Shown here piece by piece: positions 9,435 through 20,351 of a stretch of DNA of 64,000 nt. The notes beneath the pieces are model-generated. The model was not told the DNA's origin. It did not search any database and saw only the letters and a list, made by a program, of their open reading frames with translations. Each line of letters begins with the position of its first letter. Within the stretch, counting starts at the first letter, position 1. Source of the DNA: JACRCT01 sp049841135 (GTDB lineage: Bacteria > Myxococcota > Myxococcia > Myxococcales > UBA5297). A program made the position numbers and the translations under genes. The stretch spans positions 248,001-312,000 of the forward strand of contig JASGHK010000004.1 of NCBI GenBank assembly GCA_049841135.1, read 5' to 3'.

Positions 9435-10985
9435 TCAGCGGGCGGCGAAGCGGGCCGCGCGCGACACCATCCGCTTGGAGCGCGTCGTCTGCTTGTGGGC
9501 CTTGGCCTTGGGCGCTTGTTGCTGTGGAGGATCGACGTAGAGGCGGAGCGCTTCGCGTCCCAGGTAAGGAGCGTGCACGCGCCACATCGGCCCATTGACC
9601 ACCACTGCAGCGACGGCGACGGTCGGCTTCTCGGCGGGGGCCCAGCCGACGAACCAGGTGAAGTCGCGGAACGGCTTCTTGTCGTGCAGCGAGCCCGTCT
9701 TGCCGGCGGCCTTGATCGACCCGAGCGCCGGACGGCCACGCTCGCGGAAGGCGCGGCGCGCCGTGCCCTCGCTCACGGTCAGCTCGCACATCGCGGCGAC
9801 GGACTTGGCGGTGGCGGCGTCCAGCACGCGGCCGGCGTCCGACTGCTGCCCTTCGAAGAGCACCGGCGACATCATCACGCCGCCGTTGCCGACCGTGGCG
9901 GCGATGAGCGCGCCGTGCAGCGGGGAGAGGAACACCTCGCCGAAGCCGGCGGCGGTCTTGGCCAGGTCGAAGCCCGAGTCGGGGATGCGCGCGACCGAGA
10001 CGTCGACCGGCTCGTCGAAGGAGAGCGGCGCGTTGAAGCCGAACTTGTCGGCGGTGGCGCGCAGCTTCTTGCCGTCGAGCTTGCGGTCGGCGAGCTTGGC
10101 GAAGACGACGTTGAGGCTGTGGCCCATCGCCTCGGAGAGCGTGTTGCAGCGGTAGTCGCGCTTGCCGTCCTCGAGGAGCTTGGGCGAGAGCCGGCGCTTG
10201 CCGCCGTGGAAGCAGACCGACTCGTCGGACGACACCCCGGACTCGAGCAGCGCCGAGCCGGTGACGATTTTGAAGACCGAGGCCGCCGGGTAGACCGCCT
10301 TGAGGGGCAGGCCGCGCATCTCCGGGGCCGCGTGGCTGTACTCGGCCAGCGCCAGCACCCGGCCCGTCGCCGGTTCGACGGCGGCGATGGCGCCATAGGG
10401 CACCGCGTAGCTCTTGAGCAGCGCGGTCAGCTCCTTCTGGTAGCGCGGGTCGATGGTGAGCGTGCGCGTCGGGATGCTCTGCTCCGCCGTCGCCGACGCC
10501 GGCGGCTCGACGACGAGCTTGCCGTCGCGCAGGACGGCCTGGGCGAGGAAGTCCAGGTCCTTGGGGATGGGCGCCAGGCTCGAGAACTGCGGGACCGGGA
10601 AGTCCGCGACCTGGCCCTCCCCTTCCGCACCATTCTTCTCGTCGGCCTTCTCTTCGGCGGCGGACGGCTCGGGGTCGGCCTCTTCGGCGGCGCCGGTTCG
10701 CGGTGCCTCGCTCGCCGCGGCGACGCTCGCCGGCGCGGCGCCCGCATCGCCGGCGCCAACGGCAGCACCCCGCACGGCGGAGGCATCCGCGCCCACTGCC
10801 GGCTCGGAGGCGCTTCCGACCGAGCTGAGCGCGATCAGCCCACAGACGCCGACGACGGCCGCGACGACACAGCGGGCCCAGCGGGGCAGCGAGGAGGAGA
10901 CGGACCGGGGAGCAGGGGGGACGGGGGTGTCGGCCACGCGGAGGATCCCTGTTGCGAAGAGGAGACGCTCCCATGCTACGGCCAT
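9435..10985 (-). CDS. Penicillin-binding protein transpeptidase domain protein
   Basis: A 516-residue membrane-anchored D,D-transpeptidase that cross-links peptidoglycan in the periplasm. Counted from the ATG at 10985: one N-terminal membrane segment (about 40-57), a long Ala/Glu-rich linker (about 58-125), then the serine-acyl-transferase domain with SVFK (catalytic S236, K239), SLN (290-292) and KTG (429-431). No glycosyltransferase or PASTA domain is visible, and a typical class B dimerisation domain is short or missing, so this is a small PBP-like enzyme rather than FtsI. The tail is basic (KAHKQTTRSKRMVSRAARFA). It is divergent from the ABC exporter genes. Confidence 0.85.
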   Translation of the reverse strand: MAVAWERLLFATGILRVADTPVPPAPRSVSSSLPRWARCVVAAVVGVCGLIALSSVGSASEPAVGADASAVRGAAVGAGDAGAAPASVAAASEAPRTGAAEEADPEPSAAEEKADEKNGAEGEGQVADFPVPQFSSLAPIPKDLDFLAQAVLRDGKLVVEPPASATAEQSIPTRTLTIDPRYQKELTALLKSYAVPYGAIAAVEPATGRVLALAEYSHAAPEMRGLPLKAVYPAASVFKIVTGSALLESGVSSDESVCFHGGKRRLSPKLLEDGKRDYRCNTLSEAMGHSLNVVFAKLADRKLDGKKLRATADKFGFNAPLSFDEPVDVSVARIPDSGFDLAKTAAGFGEVFLSPLHGALIAATVGNGGVMMSPVLFEGQQSDAGRVLDAATAKSVAAMCELTVSEGTARRAFRERGRPALGSIKAAGKTGSLHDKKPFRDFTWFVGWAPAEKPTVAVAAVVVNGPMWRVHAPYLGREALRLYVDPPQQQAPKAKAHKQTTRSKRMVSRAARFAAR

Positions 10986-11125
10986 GTTGCATCCTGTCCA
11001 GAAACCAGGCGCTCGCCTGCCCGGACAGGAGGTTTGACCACCCCTGCCCCCCCTGTTAGCGTCCGCCGCCCTCGTCAGGGAGCCGGCCCTTCGAGCCGGC
11101 ACTCGAACCCGAGCCAAGACCCTCC

Positions 11126-11988
11126 ATGAGCCCGTTCCGCGAAACCTTCATCGTCTTCCAGCACGAGATGAAACGGAGCCTGCGCAGCGCCAAGACGCTG
11201 GTGCTGCTCATCCTCTATGCGCTGGCGACCCTCATCTCGGGCCTGGTCTTCATCGCCGCGACCCGCACCCTGCAGGACAAGCTCAACGAGGCGCTCAAGG
11301 GCCAGGAGCTGCCGCCCGAGGCGCTGATGCAGATGAAGCTGGGCGGGCTGTCCGCCATCTTCGGCAAGGACGAGGAGCAGCTGAAGTACCTGGCCTCGAT
11401 GCCGCTGGTGGTCATCTTCTTCGCCTGGTTCGCGCTGTTCTTCCTGCCGCTGCTGACCGCGCTCATCGGCTTCGACCAGGTCAGCGGCGAGCTGCAGACG
11501 CGCTCCATCCGCTTCGTGTCGCTGCGCTCGCGCCGCGGGTCGCTCTTGGCGGGCAAGGTGCTCTCCCAGCTGTCGCTGCTGCTGGGCCTGACGGCCATCA
11601 TGAACCTGGGCATCTTCGGGTACGCCGCGCTCTCCATCACCGACTTCCCGGTCGGTGCGGGCTTCGTGGCGATGGCGCGCTTCTGGGCGCTGACCCTGGT
11701 CTACGCGACCACCTACGTCGGCGTGGCCACCCTCTGCTCCTGCCTGTTCCGCACGCCGATCTTCTCGTTCCTGACCGCCATCGCCTACCTCTTCCTGACC
11801 TGGGTGCTGGCGCTGCTCGCCCACCTCGATCAGTTCAAGTGGGTCGTCTACGCCCTGCCCTCGCACTACGAGGGCGGCTTCTTCAAGCCGGACGCCCTGG
11901 CGGTGCTGGGCTCGGTCGGCGCGCTGTGCGGCTTCGCGGCGGTCTTCCTGGCGCTGTCCTACGTGGCGCTGCGCGCGAGGGACGTCTG

Positions 11989-11989
<1 letters not shown>
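11126..11989 (+). CDS. ABC-2 type transporter permease
   Basis: A 287-residue integral membrane protein with about six hydrophobic segments (near residues 25-45, 95-115, 150-175, 180-205, 210-230, 260-280). The N-terminal FQHEMKRSLRSAKTL and the large loop after the first helix (about 45-90) are typical of ABC-2 / NatB-like permeases. Its stop overlaps the next gene's start (TGATGG), so the two are translationally coupled and surely partner. The substrate is unknown. Confidence 0.82.
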
Positions 11990-12954
<965 letters not shown>

Positions 12955-12988
12955 GCCTTCCTCACGTTGTTGTAGGCTGCCGTCCGCA

Positions 12989-15316
12989 ATGGCCCGCTCG
13001 CACGTGAGCCCTTTCGCGGTTGCACGACGTGCAACCGTCCTCTCGTCGGTGTCCGCCGGCGCGCTCGTCTTCGCGGTCCTGGTCGCGCTCCCGCTCGCCG
13101 GGCTGTTCCTCCAGGGCTTCGACCTGACCCGCGTCGACCTCGGATTGGCCTGCGCCCTGCGTCGAGGCCTCGCTGCCGGCTCGCTCTACCTGTCGCCGTG
13201 GTTGGGCAACGGCGGCGCGCTGCTCGCCCGGCCAGACGCCCAGGTCTTCTATCCCCTGCGCTGGCTGGTGCTGCCCTTCCCCGAGGACTGGGCGGTCTCG
13301 CTCTTCTACGCGCTCCACTACGGCCTGGCGGCGGCCGGTGCGGCGTGGCTCGCGCGGACCTTTCGCGCTCGTCCCCTGACGGCGGCCTCGGTCGGGGTCG
13401 CGTTCGCCTTCTGCGGCCCCGCCGTCGATCTCCTCCAGCACGGCTCGCACTACGTCATTGCTGCGACCTGGCTGCCGTGGGGCTGGGCTGCAGTCCGTCG
13501 CTCGCTCCACCCCCGAGGCGGACGCCGGGACCTCGCGCTCCTGGCGGCTGCGCTCGTGGGCCTGCTCCTCGGAGGCGACCCGCAGCAGTTCCTGGTGCTG
13601 TGCGTGCTCGTCGTCCTCGAATCGGCGCTCGCCCGGCCGTGGTCCCGGCGCGGCGCGCGCTGGCGCGTGGCGAGAGCCGTGGGACTGCTGCCTACCGCCT
13701 TCGCCATCAGCCTTGTCGCCTGGCTCCCGTCCTTCGCCGAGTCCGCGCTCACCTTCCGCGCCGCCGTGCTCTCTCCGAAGGAGGCGCTCAGCTGGTCCTT
13801 CCAGCCCGCTGACGTGCTCGGAGTGCTCCTTCCCGGCGCGCTCACGCGCATGCTGCAGGCTCCGGGCAACCTCTACCTGCTGCTCCACGGCACGGGCGCC
13901 GAGACCTGGAACCTGACCCCGTACCTGGGCGGGCTCGTCGTCGCCGCGAGCTTCGCGGCCTTCCGGCTGCGCGACCTGCGCGTCGCAGCCGCCGTCGCCG
14001 CTTCAGGCTTCGTCCTCGCGCTCGGTGACACGCTCCCGGTGCTGCCGGCGCTGATGAAGGTGCTCCCCGTCGTGGCCTGGTTCCGCTATCCGGCCAAGTA
14101 CCTCCTGATCGCCTCACTGGCCTCTGTCGTGGCCGGCGGCGTCCTGCTCGGTCGAGCGGCTCGGCGCGGCGCGGCCCGTCGTGCCTTCCTCTTCGTCGCT
14201 GGCCCGCTGGCGGCGGCCCTGGTGGCCGGCTTCGCCTTCGTCGTCGTGCGCGGTGAATGGCTCGACGCATTGGCGCGTGGCAGCGCGAGCGGCCCGTCCC
14301 CGGGCGACCTGCCCTCCCTCTCCGAAATGCTCCGCTCCACGGCGGCGCAGTCGCTAGTGCCCCTGGCCGCCGCGCTCGCGCTGATCGGTACCGGCCACCG
14401 GCTCCGCCGCTTCGTGCCCGTGCTCGCCGCCCTGGACCTCGCGCTGTTCGCGCTCGGGACGTACCAGCTCGGTCCGCCGCTCGCTCGAGAGAGCTCGCCT
14501 CTGACCCAGGTCACCGCCAAACCCGGCGCACCCAGCATCGTCTGGTGCTCGGACGGACGGCTCGACGGCATCGAGCCGCGGGAGGACCTGAACCCCAACG
14601 CGGCCCAGTACCTCTTCCGCCGACGCTGGGAGGTGCCGGATCAGCAGGCCTGCGACGGGCAAGTCGGCGCCATCGCCTACAGCCCGCTGGTCGCCTCCAC
14701 CTCGCTTCAATACATCGGGGCCATGACGCGGGACATGCTCCCCGCCGCCCGCGCCGCAGGCTGCACGCACGTGGTCTCCACCGCGCCCTACCCTGGCACC
14801 GTGCACATCGACCTGGGCCCCGGGGCCTTCGTTGGAGAAATCCCCGACCCGCTCCCGGAGGTGGCAATCGCCCAGGTGCCCAGGCTGGTCCCCTCCGCGA
14901 TGGCGGCGTTTCACTCCATCACCGTTAACACCGCCACGCTGATGCTCAACACCCTCGACGATCCGCTCGGCCGGCTCGGGCCCCAAGGGCAGCTTCCGTC
15001 CAGCCAGCTCGCGCAGGTCGACCGGGTCGTGCGGCCCTCACTTGGCGAAATACGGTTAGCGCTCTCGGGAACCGGCGCCGCGGTCGCGGTGGTGCGTGAC
15101 GCGTTCCTGGTGGGCTGGACCGCGCGCCAGGCGGACCGCGAGCTGACGCTGGTCCGCTCCTCCGGCAGCCACCTCGCTGTCGTGGTGCCTGACGTCGCCG
15201 CGGGCCCGGTGGTCCTGCGCTACCGGCCGCCGCGGCTCGCGCTGGGCGCTGCCGGTAGTGCGCTGGGTGCTGTCCTGCTCGGCGCGCTGCTCGTCACTTG
15301 GCGCCGCCGGGTCTGA
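12989..15316 (+). CDS. YfhO-like multi-pass membrane protein
   Basis: A 775-residue protein with about 12 hydrophobic helices. The stretch LSPWLGNGGALLARPDAQ followed by VFYPLRWL strongly recalls the first periplasmic loop of YfhO-type proteins, which are GT-C-like membrane proteins linked in some bacteria to glycosylation of wall polymers. The large soluble segment between about residues 490 and 730 and a final helix with an RRRV tail are also consistent. The catalytic residues are not certain. It starts 34 bases after the ABC ATPase and may be in the same transcript. It ends at the inverted 9-base repeat array. Confidence 0.75.
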   Translation: MARSHVSPFAVARRATVLSSVSAGALVFAVLVALPLAGLFLQGFDLTRVDLGLACALRRGLAAGSLYLSPWLGNGGALLARPDAQVFYPLRWLVLPFPEDWAVSLFYALHYGLAAAGAAWLARTFRARPLTAASVGVAFAFCGPAVDLLQHGSHYVIAATWLPWGWAAVRRSLHPRGGRRDLALLAAALVGLLLGGDPQQFLVLCVLVVLESALARPWSRRGARWRVARAVGLLPTAFAISLVAWLPSFAESALTFRAAVLSPKEALSWSFQPADVLGVLLPGALTRMLQAPGNLYLLLHGTGAETWNLTPYLGGLVVAASFAAFRLRDLRVAAAVAASGFVLALGDTLPVLPALMKVLPVVAWFRYPAKYLLIASLASVVAGGVLLGRAARRGAARRAFLFVAGPLAAALVAGFAFVVVRGEWLDALARGSASGPSPGDLPSLSEMLRSTAAQSLVPLAAALALIGTGHRLRRFVPVLAALDLALFALGTYQLGPPLARESSPLTQVTAKPGAPSIVWCSDGRLDGIEPREDLNPNAAQYLFRRRWEVPDQQACDGQVGAIAYSPLVASTSLQYIGAMTRDMLPAARAAGCTHVVSTAPYPGTVHIDLGPGAFVGEIPDPLPEVAIAQVPRLVPSAMAAFHSITVNTATLMLNTLDDPLGRLGPQGQLPSSQLAQVDRVVRPSLGEIRLALSGTGAAVAVVRDAFLVGWTARQADRELTLVRSSGSHLAVVVPDVAAGPVVLRYRPPRLALGAAGSALGAVLLGALLVTWRRRV

Positions 15317-15317
15317 A

Positions 15318-15402
15318 GTCCATCGCGTCCATCCAGTCCATTGCGTCCATTGCCTTGTGAACGGGCATGGACTTGATGGACGTCATGGACTCCATGGACC
15401 GC
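15318..15402. repeat. Inverted array of 9-base repeats (4 x GTCCATNNN, 4 x ATGGACNNN)
   Basis: Four direct GTCCATNNN units (15318-15353), a 13-base loop, then four ATGGACNNN units (15367-15402). The 6-base cores are exact reverse complements while the 3-base spacers vary, so an RNA would form four short helices separated by internal loops. It lies exactly between two convergent genes, so a two-way terminator role is likely. A one-armed relative of four units is at 38502-38537. Confidence 0.8.
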
Positions 15403-15412
15403 GTCTCCTGCG

Positions 15413-16036
15413 TCAGTCGAAATCCGCCGGTAGGTTCGGGTTGCGGAAGTGCTCGAACATCCGGGCGAGCTGCTTGGGAGTCGTCCGCCCGTTCGACAGG
15501 TCGGGGACCTCGTGCTCGCCGAAGAAGCGTGCCCCGGCCGTCTCGTGGCTGTCCTTGGGCCCGCCGCCTAGGAGCTCACACCGCAGGAACACCTTGTAGA
15601 TGTGCCAGGGCCTGGCCGGCACCGGACCGTGCTTGGTGCGGTCGTACAGCGCCAAGAGCTTGACCGCCTTCACCTCGTAGCCCGACTCCTCGCGCACCTC
15701 GCGCTCGACCGCCTGGCTGGGCGTGTCCCCCACGTCGGCGAAGCCGCCCGGCAGCGTCCACCCCCCGTCGCGCAGCTCTCTGACCAGCAGGATGCGCCCC
15801 TGCTCGTCGAAGACCACGCCGCGCCCGTCCACCTTCGGGGTGGCGTAGCCCGTCTCGCCCGCGAAGAGGGCAGCGACGCGCTCGGCCGTCTCGTCGGACT
15901 GCGCGGCCATCATCTCCGAGGCGATCTCACGCACCTGCTCGTAGCGCTCGCGCTCGAAGGGGTTCTCCGAGTACGTCAGCCCGCTCTGCGCCAACGCCTG
16001 CAGCCGCCTCGCCCACTCCAGCCATTTCGGGTCCAT
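15413..16036 (-). CDS. Nudix hydrolase with N-terminal helical domain
   Basis: A 207-residue protein. The Nudix box is complete (GFADVGDTPSQAVEREVREE, then SGYEV), giving a metal-dependent pyrophosphohydrolase fold. The first 65 residues form a helical extension (DPKWLEWARRLQALAQSGL), a form seen in ADP-ribose-pyrophosphatase-like Nudix proteins. The substrate is unknown. The ATG at 16036 is preferred; a GTG three codons upstream (16045) is in frame. It is divergent from the patatin gene. Confidence 0.9.
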   Translation of the reverse strand: MDPKWLEWARRLQALAQSGLTYSENPFERERYEQVREIASEMMAAQSDETAERVAALFAGETGYATPKVDGRGVVFDEQGRILLVRELRDGGWTLPGGFADVGDTPSQAVEREVREESGYEVKAVKLLALYDRTKHGPVPARPWHIYKVFLRCELLGGGPKDSHETAGARFFGEHEVPDLSNGRTTPKQLARMFEHFRNPNLPADFD

Positions 16037-16121
16037 GGTGCCCACAGCCTACAGGCGACGGCCCACCGCCTGCTTGGGAACCTCGCGCGGCGCGCCAGCC
16101 GACCCCAAGTTGGGGATGGTC

Positions 16122-17427
16122 ATGTCCGCGCGCGAGCCGAGCCGGCCGTTCAAGACCGCGCTGGTCCTGGGAGGCGGCGCGGCCCGCGGCGCCTTCGAGG
16201 CCGGCGTCATCTCCTGGATGCGCGAGGAGCTGCCCAAGGATTCTCGGCGGCCCGCTGCCCATCCAGCTGCTCGCGGGCACCTCGGTCGGGGCGGTCAACG
16301 CCTGCTACCTCGCCACGCGCGCGGACGCGCCCGAGCGGCAGGGCCGCGACCTCTGCGAGCGCTGGAAGGGGCTGCACCTGGACGACGTGCTGCGCCTGGG
16401 CGCCACCGACGTCGCGCGCATCGCCTTCGACCTCTTGCGCCGCACGCCGGCGCACGCCTCCCGAGGGCGGCGCATCGGGCTCGTCGACCCGCGCGGCCTG
16501 CAGGAGATCGCCAGCCGCCACGTCGTCTGGCGCCAGATTGGCCAGTGCATCGAGCGGGGGACGCTGGAGGCCCTGGCGCTCGCCGCGACGCACGTGGCCT
16601 CCGGGCGCACCACCGTGTTCATCCAGCGCCACAAGCCGCTGACGGACTTCCCGGCCCGGCCCAGCCCGCACTACCGCGCCGTCGCCACCCGCGTCGGGCT
16701 CAAGCACGCGATGGCCTCGGCGGCCATCCCCTTGCTCTTCCCGCCGGTCACGGTCGCCGGCGAGCTCTACGTCGATGGCGGCCTGCGCCAGAACGTCCCC
16801 TTGAGCCCGGCCATCCGGCTCGGCGCGGACCGGGTCATCGTCCTGCCGCTGCGCCACGAGGCGTCGGCAGTGGTCGGACTGCCGCGCGAGGGGCCTGCGC
16901 AGGAGCCGCGCGAGCGCGCCCTGCCCTCCGGCGCGTTCCTGCTCGGCAAGGCCCTGGACACGCTGCTCAACGACCGCGTGGACGAGGACCTGGACCGGCT
17001 GCGCCAGACCAACGCCCTGCTCGAGGCGGGGACCCGCAGCTACGGCCCGCCGTTCTCCATGCTGCTCAACGCCGCGCTGGAGGCGGCGCACGGCCACTCG
17101 CTGCGCTACGTGCGGCACCTGGTGGTCCGCCCCTCCGTCGACCTGGGCAAGCTCGCCGCGGAGTTCGTCACCACCAAGGAGTTCGCGAAGCGGGCCAAGG
17201 GCTTCGAGGGCAAGCTCGTACGCCGCCTGGCCGAGTCCGAAGCGCCGGACCAGGCGGACCTGGCGAGCTACCTGCTCTTCGACGGCGCGTTCGCGAGCCT
17301 GCTCATCGAGCTGGGCCGCAAGGACGCGGCGGCGAAGCGGGAGGACTGGCTGCGGTTCTGCTCCAGCGAGCCCGAGAACCACGTGGAGGCCGCGCAACGC
17401 GAGCTTCCGCGCGCCACCGGAGCCTGA
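16122..17427 (+). CDS. Patatin-like phospholipase (frameshifted)
   Basis: A lipid acyl hydrolase of about 435 residues once repaired. The glycine-rich oxyanion loop LGGGAARGAFEAGV is near residue 20 in the first frame. The nucleophile elbow GTSVG (in QLLAGTSVGAVNA) and the catalytic Asp in DGGLRQNVP are in the second frame. Dropping one T from GATTCTCGG (16239-16247) joins them as PKDLGGPLPIQLL, so a single extra base explains the break. A C-terminal domain of about 170 residues has no clear family. Whether it is secreted is unclear: no signal peptide is seen. The start could be 16116 or 16122. Confidence 0.85.
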
Positions 17428-17487
17428 GGACAGGCCGTGGGCTGCAGGCTGTCGGGCGCGTCGCGATGCCCGAGGACGGCCCTGCGA

Positions 17488-18516
17488 CTACCGCACCACG
17501 TTGAAGAAGCGGTTGAAGCGGATGCCGACCTCGTCGGAGAGGCCGATGCCCGGCTTGCCCCACGACAGCCAGATGACGAGCGCCCGCCCCTTGACGTGGC
17601 CGAAGGGGACGAACCAGCCGCCGGCGCGGCCGTCCTGCGAGTTGTCGCGGTTGTCGCCCATCATGAACAGCTTCCCCTCGGGCACGCGGAACGGGCCCTC
17701 GTAGCTGGCGTGGGTGCGGTCCGGGTCGCGCAGCACGTCGTGGGTGACGGTGGGGGTCTTGCCGTCGGGCCCGAGCATGGTCTCCTTCCACAGCTCGGAC
17801 CGCTCCTCGACCCAGGGCCCGTCGTCGCCCAGCCGGTCGTAGTAGGCGAAGGCCGGGTCGGCCTTGGTGCGCGGCTGGGGGACGCCGTTGACGGTGAGCA
17901 CCTCGTCCTTGACCTCGACGAGGTCGCCCGGCAGCCCGGCGATCCGCTTGATGTAGTCGCGCCGGTCGAGGAAGGGCCGGGCGTCGTCCTGGGGGTTGGC
18001 GAAGACGATGATGTCGCCGCGCCGGTAGCCGCCCCAGTGGAAGGGCTCCCAGTTGATGACCGGCAGCCGCACGCCGTAGCTGAGCTTGTTGACGAAGATG
18101 TGGTCGCCGATGAGCAGCGTGGGGATCATCGACCCCGACGGGATCTTGAAGGCCTCGACGACGAACAGCCGCAGCACCAGCGCGATGGCCAGCGCCTTGC
18201 TGATGGAGATGACGTACTCGACGGCGGGGCTGCGGCGGGCGAAGCCCAGGTACTTCTCGACCAGCTGGTCCAGGCGCTTGAGGACCGCGCCCAGCCGCTC
18301 GACGTCATCGCCGGGCAGCGCCGCTTCGAGGTTGGCGATGGCCTCCTGGACCTGGGCGAGCTTCTCGGAGGCGATGCGCTTGCCGTAGCGCTTGGCGAGC
18401 CGCCTGGCCTCGTGCAGGAAGTCCTTGGCCTCGGCCCGCGTCTTCTTGAGCTTCTTCTTCTGGGCACGGGTCAGCGGCGCCTTGGGCCCGTCGGTCTTGG
18501 CCGCGCTGTCGGACAT
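17488..18516 (-). CDS. lepB: Signal peptidase I
   Basis: Cleaves Sec/Tat signal peptides at the inner membrane using a Ser-Lys dyad. In this 342-residue protein the catalytic Ser is S129 (IPSGSMIPTL) and the Lys is K190 (DYIKRIAGLPGD), with the downstream box GDNRDNSQDGR. A Lys-rich helical N-terminus of about 95 residues precedes the single membrane segment (about 104-122), longer than usual. It lies 4 bases after lepA and so is in the same operon, as in many bacteria. Confidence 0.97.
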   Translation of the reverse strand: MSDSAAKTDGPKAPLTRAQKKKLKKTRAEAKDFLHEARRLAKRYGKRIASEKLAQVQEAIANLEAALPGDDVERLGAVLKRLDQLVEKYLGFARRSPAVEYVISISKALAIALVLRLFVVEAFKIPSGSMIPTLLIGDHIFVNKLSYGVRLPVINWEPFHWGGYRRGDIIVFANPQDDARPFLDRRDYIKRIAGLPGDLVEVKDEVLTVNGVPQPRTKADPAFAYYDRLGDDGPWVEERSELWKETMLGPDGKTPTVTHDVLRDPDRTHASYEGPFRVPEGKLFMMGDNRDNSQDGRAGGWFVPFGHVKGRALVIWLSWGKPGIGLSDEVGIRFNRFFNVVR

Positions 18517-18520
18517 CGCG

Positions 18521-20326
18521 CTAGGACTCGACCTTGAGGACGGCGAGGAAGGCTTCCTGGGGGATCTCCACCGACCCCACCTGCTTCATCCGCTTCTTGC
18601 CTTCCTTCTGCTTCTCCAGGAGCTTGCGCTTGCGGCTGATGTCGCCGCCGTAGCACTTGGCGATGACGTTCTTGCGGTACGCCTTCACCGTGGTGCGGGC
18701 GATGACCTTGCTGCCGATGGCGGCCTGGATGGCCACCTCGTACATCTGGCGGTGGATGACTTCCTTGAGCTTGACGCAGACGTCGCGGCCGCGGTCGAAG
18801 GCGCGCTCGCGGTGCACGATGACGGTCAGCGCGTCCACCGGCTCGGTGTTGATGAGGATGTCCATCTTCACCAGGTCCGCGTCCTGGTAGCCCTTGAGCT
18901 CGTAGTCGAGCGAGGCGTAGCCGCGGCTGACGCTCTTGAGCTTGTCGAAGAAGTCGAAGACCACCTCGGCCAGCGGCATCTCGTAGGTGACCTGTACGCG
19001 CTTGGTGCCGAAGTACTTGATGTCCTTCTGCACGCCGCGGCGGTCCTGGCAGAGCTTGAGCACGTTGCCCAAGAAGTCGTCGGGCACGTGGATTCGAGCC
19101 GTGAGGATCGGCTCCTCCCACTTCTCGATGGCCTGGACGGGCGGGAGCTTGGCGGGGTTGTCGATGTACTTCACCTCGCCGCCGGTCGTGGTGAGCCGGT
19201 AGATGACCGAGGGCGCGGTGGTGATGAGGTTGAGGTCGTACTCGCGCTCCAGCCGCTCCTGGACGATCTCCATGTGCAAGAGGCCCAGGTAGCCACAGCG
19301 GAAGCCGAAGCCCAGCGCCTGGCTGGTCTCGGGCTCGACCGAAAACGACGAGTCGTTGAGCCGCAGCTTGACCAGCGCGTCGCGCAGCTTCTCGTAGTCC
19401 GTGGAGTCCACCGGGTAGATGCCCGAGAACACCATCGGCTTGACTTCCTTGAAGCCGGGGAACGGCGACTCGGTCTTCACCTTGGCGTCGGTGATGGTGT
19501 CGCCGACCTTGGCGTCGGAGATCTCCTTGACGTTGGCGATGAGCAGGCCGACCTCGCCGGCGATGAGCTGCTGCACCGGCCTGGCCTTGGGCGCGTTGAC
19601 GGCGAGGTCCACGACCTCGTACTCGCGGTTCTTCGACCAGAGCAGGATCTTCTGCTTGGTGCGCAGCGTGCCCTCGACGACGCGGACCAGCATCACCACG
19701 CCGCGGTAGCTGTCGTACCAGCTATCGAAGACCAGGGCCTTGAGCGGCTTGGTGGGGTCGCCGGTGGGCGGCGGCACCTTCTGGACGATGGCCTCGAGGA
19801 TCTCGGGGATGCCCTTGCCTTCCTTGGCCGAGGCCAGGATGGCGCCGGAGGCGTCCAGGCCGATCACCTCTTCGATCTGCGCCTTGGCCGCCTCGGGGTC
19901 GGCGGACGGCAGGTCGATCTTGTTGATGACCGGGACGATCTCCAGGTTGTGGTCCAGCGCCATGTAGACGTTGGCCAGCGTCTGGGCCTCGACGCCCTGG
20001 GAGGCGTCGACGACGAGCAGCGCACCCTCGCAGGCGGCCATCGACCGGCTCACCTCGTAGGCGAAGTCGACGTGCCCGGGGGTGTCGATGAGGTTGAGGA
20101 CGTAGTCCTTGCCGTCCTTGGCGCGCCAGTTCATGCGCACCGTCTGGGCCTTGATGGTGATGCCGCGCTCGCGCTCCAGCTCCATGTTGTCCAGGAACTG
20201 GTCCTGCTTCTCGCGGTCGGTGATGGTCTTGGTCGCCTCGAGCAGGCGGTCGGCGAGCGTCGACTTCCCGTGATCGATGTGGGCGATGATCGAGAAGTTC
20301 CGGAGGTGGGCGTTCTCAGCCGGCAT
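18521..20326 (-). CDS. lepA: Elongation factor 4 (LepA)
   Basis: A 601-residue translational GTPase, the usual length. G1 AHIDHGKST (15-23), DTPGHVDF (G3), NKIDLP (G4) and the LepA C-terminal domain (RKRKLLEKQKEGKKRMK). It acts on ribosomes, with a role in initiation or back-translocation. The ATG at 20326 gives the standard start before LRNFSIIAHIDHG; the frame is open to 20377 but the upstream codons cross the terminator-like leader hairpin. First gene of lepA-lepB. Confidence 0.98.
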   Translation of the reverse strand: MPAENAHLRNFSIIAHIDHGKSTLADRLLEATKTITDREKQDQFLDNMELERERGITIKAQTVRMNWRAKDGKDYVLNLIDTPGHVDFAYEVSRSMAACEGALLVVDASQGVEAQTLANVYMALDHNLEIVPVINKIDLPSADPEAAKAQIEEVIGLDASGAILASAKEGKGIPEILEAIVQKVPPPTGDPTKPLKALVFDSWYDSYRGVVMLVRVVEGTLRTKQKILLWSKNREYEVVDLAVNAPKARPVQQLIAGEVGLLIANVKEISDAKVGDTITDAKVKTESPFPGFKEVKPMVFSGIYPVDSTDYEKLRDALVKLRLNDSSFSVEPETSQALGFGFRCGYLGLLHMEIVQERLEREYDLNLITTAPSVIYRLTTTGGEVKYIDNPAKLPPVQAIEKWEEPILTARIHVPDDFLGNVLKLCQDRRGVQKDIKYFGTKRVQVTYEMPLAEVVFDFFDKLKSVSRGYASLDYELKGYQDADLVKMDILINTEPVDALTVIVHRERAFDRGRDVCVKLKEVIHRQMYEVAIQAAIGSKVIARTTVKAYRKNVIAKCYGGDISRKRKLLEKQKEGKKRMKQVGSVEIPQEAFLAVLKVES

Positions 20327-20351
20327 CGAGTTCAGGCCTTCCTTCGACGGC

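Noticed and set aside
15560..15770. Short minus-strand open frame inside the Nudix gene
   Set aside because: Different-frame shadow of a well-supported Nudix domain.
16440..17430. Second, separate gene starting at ATG 16387 in place of a frameshifted patatin
   Set aside because: The catalytic GTSVG lies upstream of that ATG and joins the glycine-rich loop by removal of one base, so one patatin gene explains both parts.
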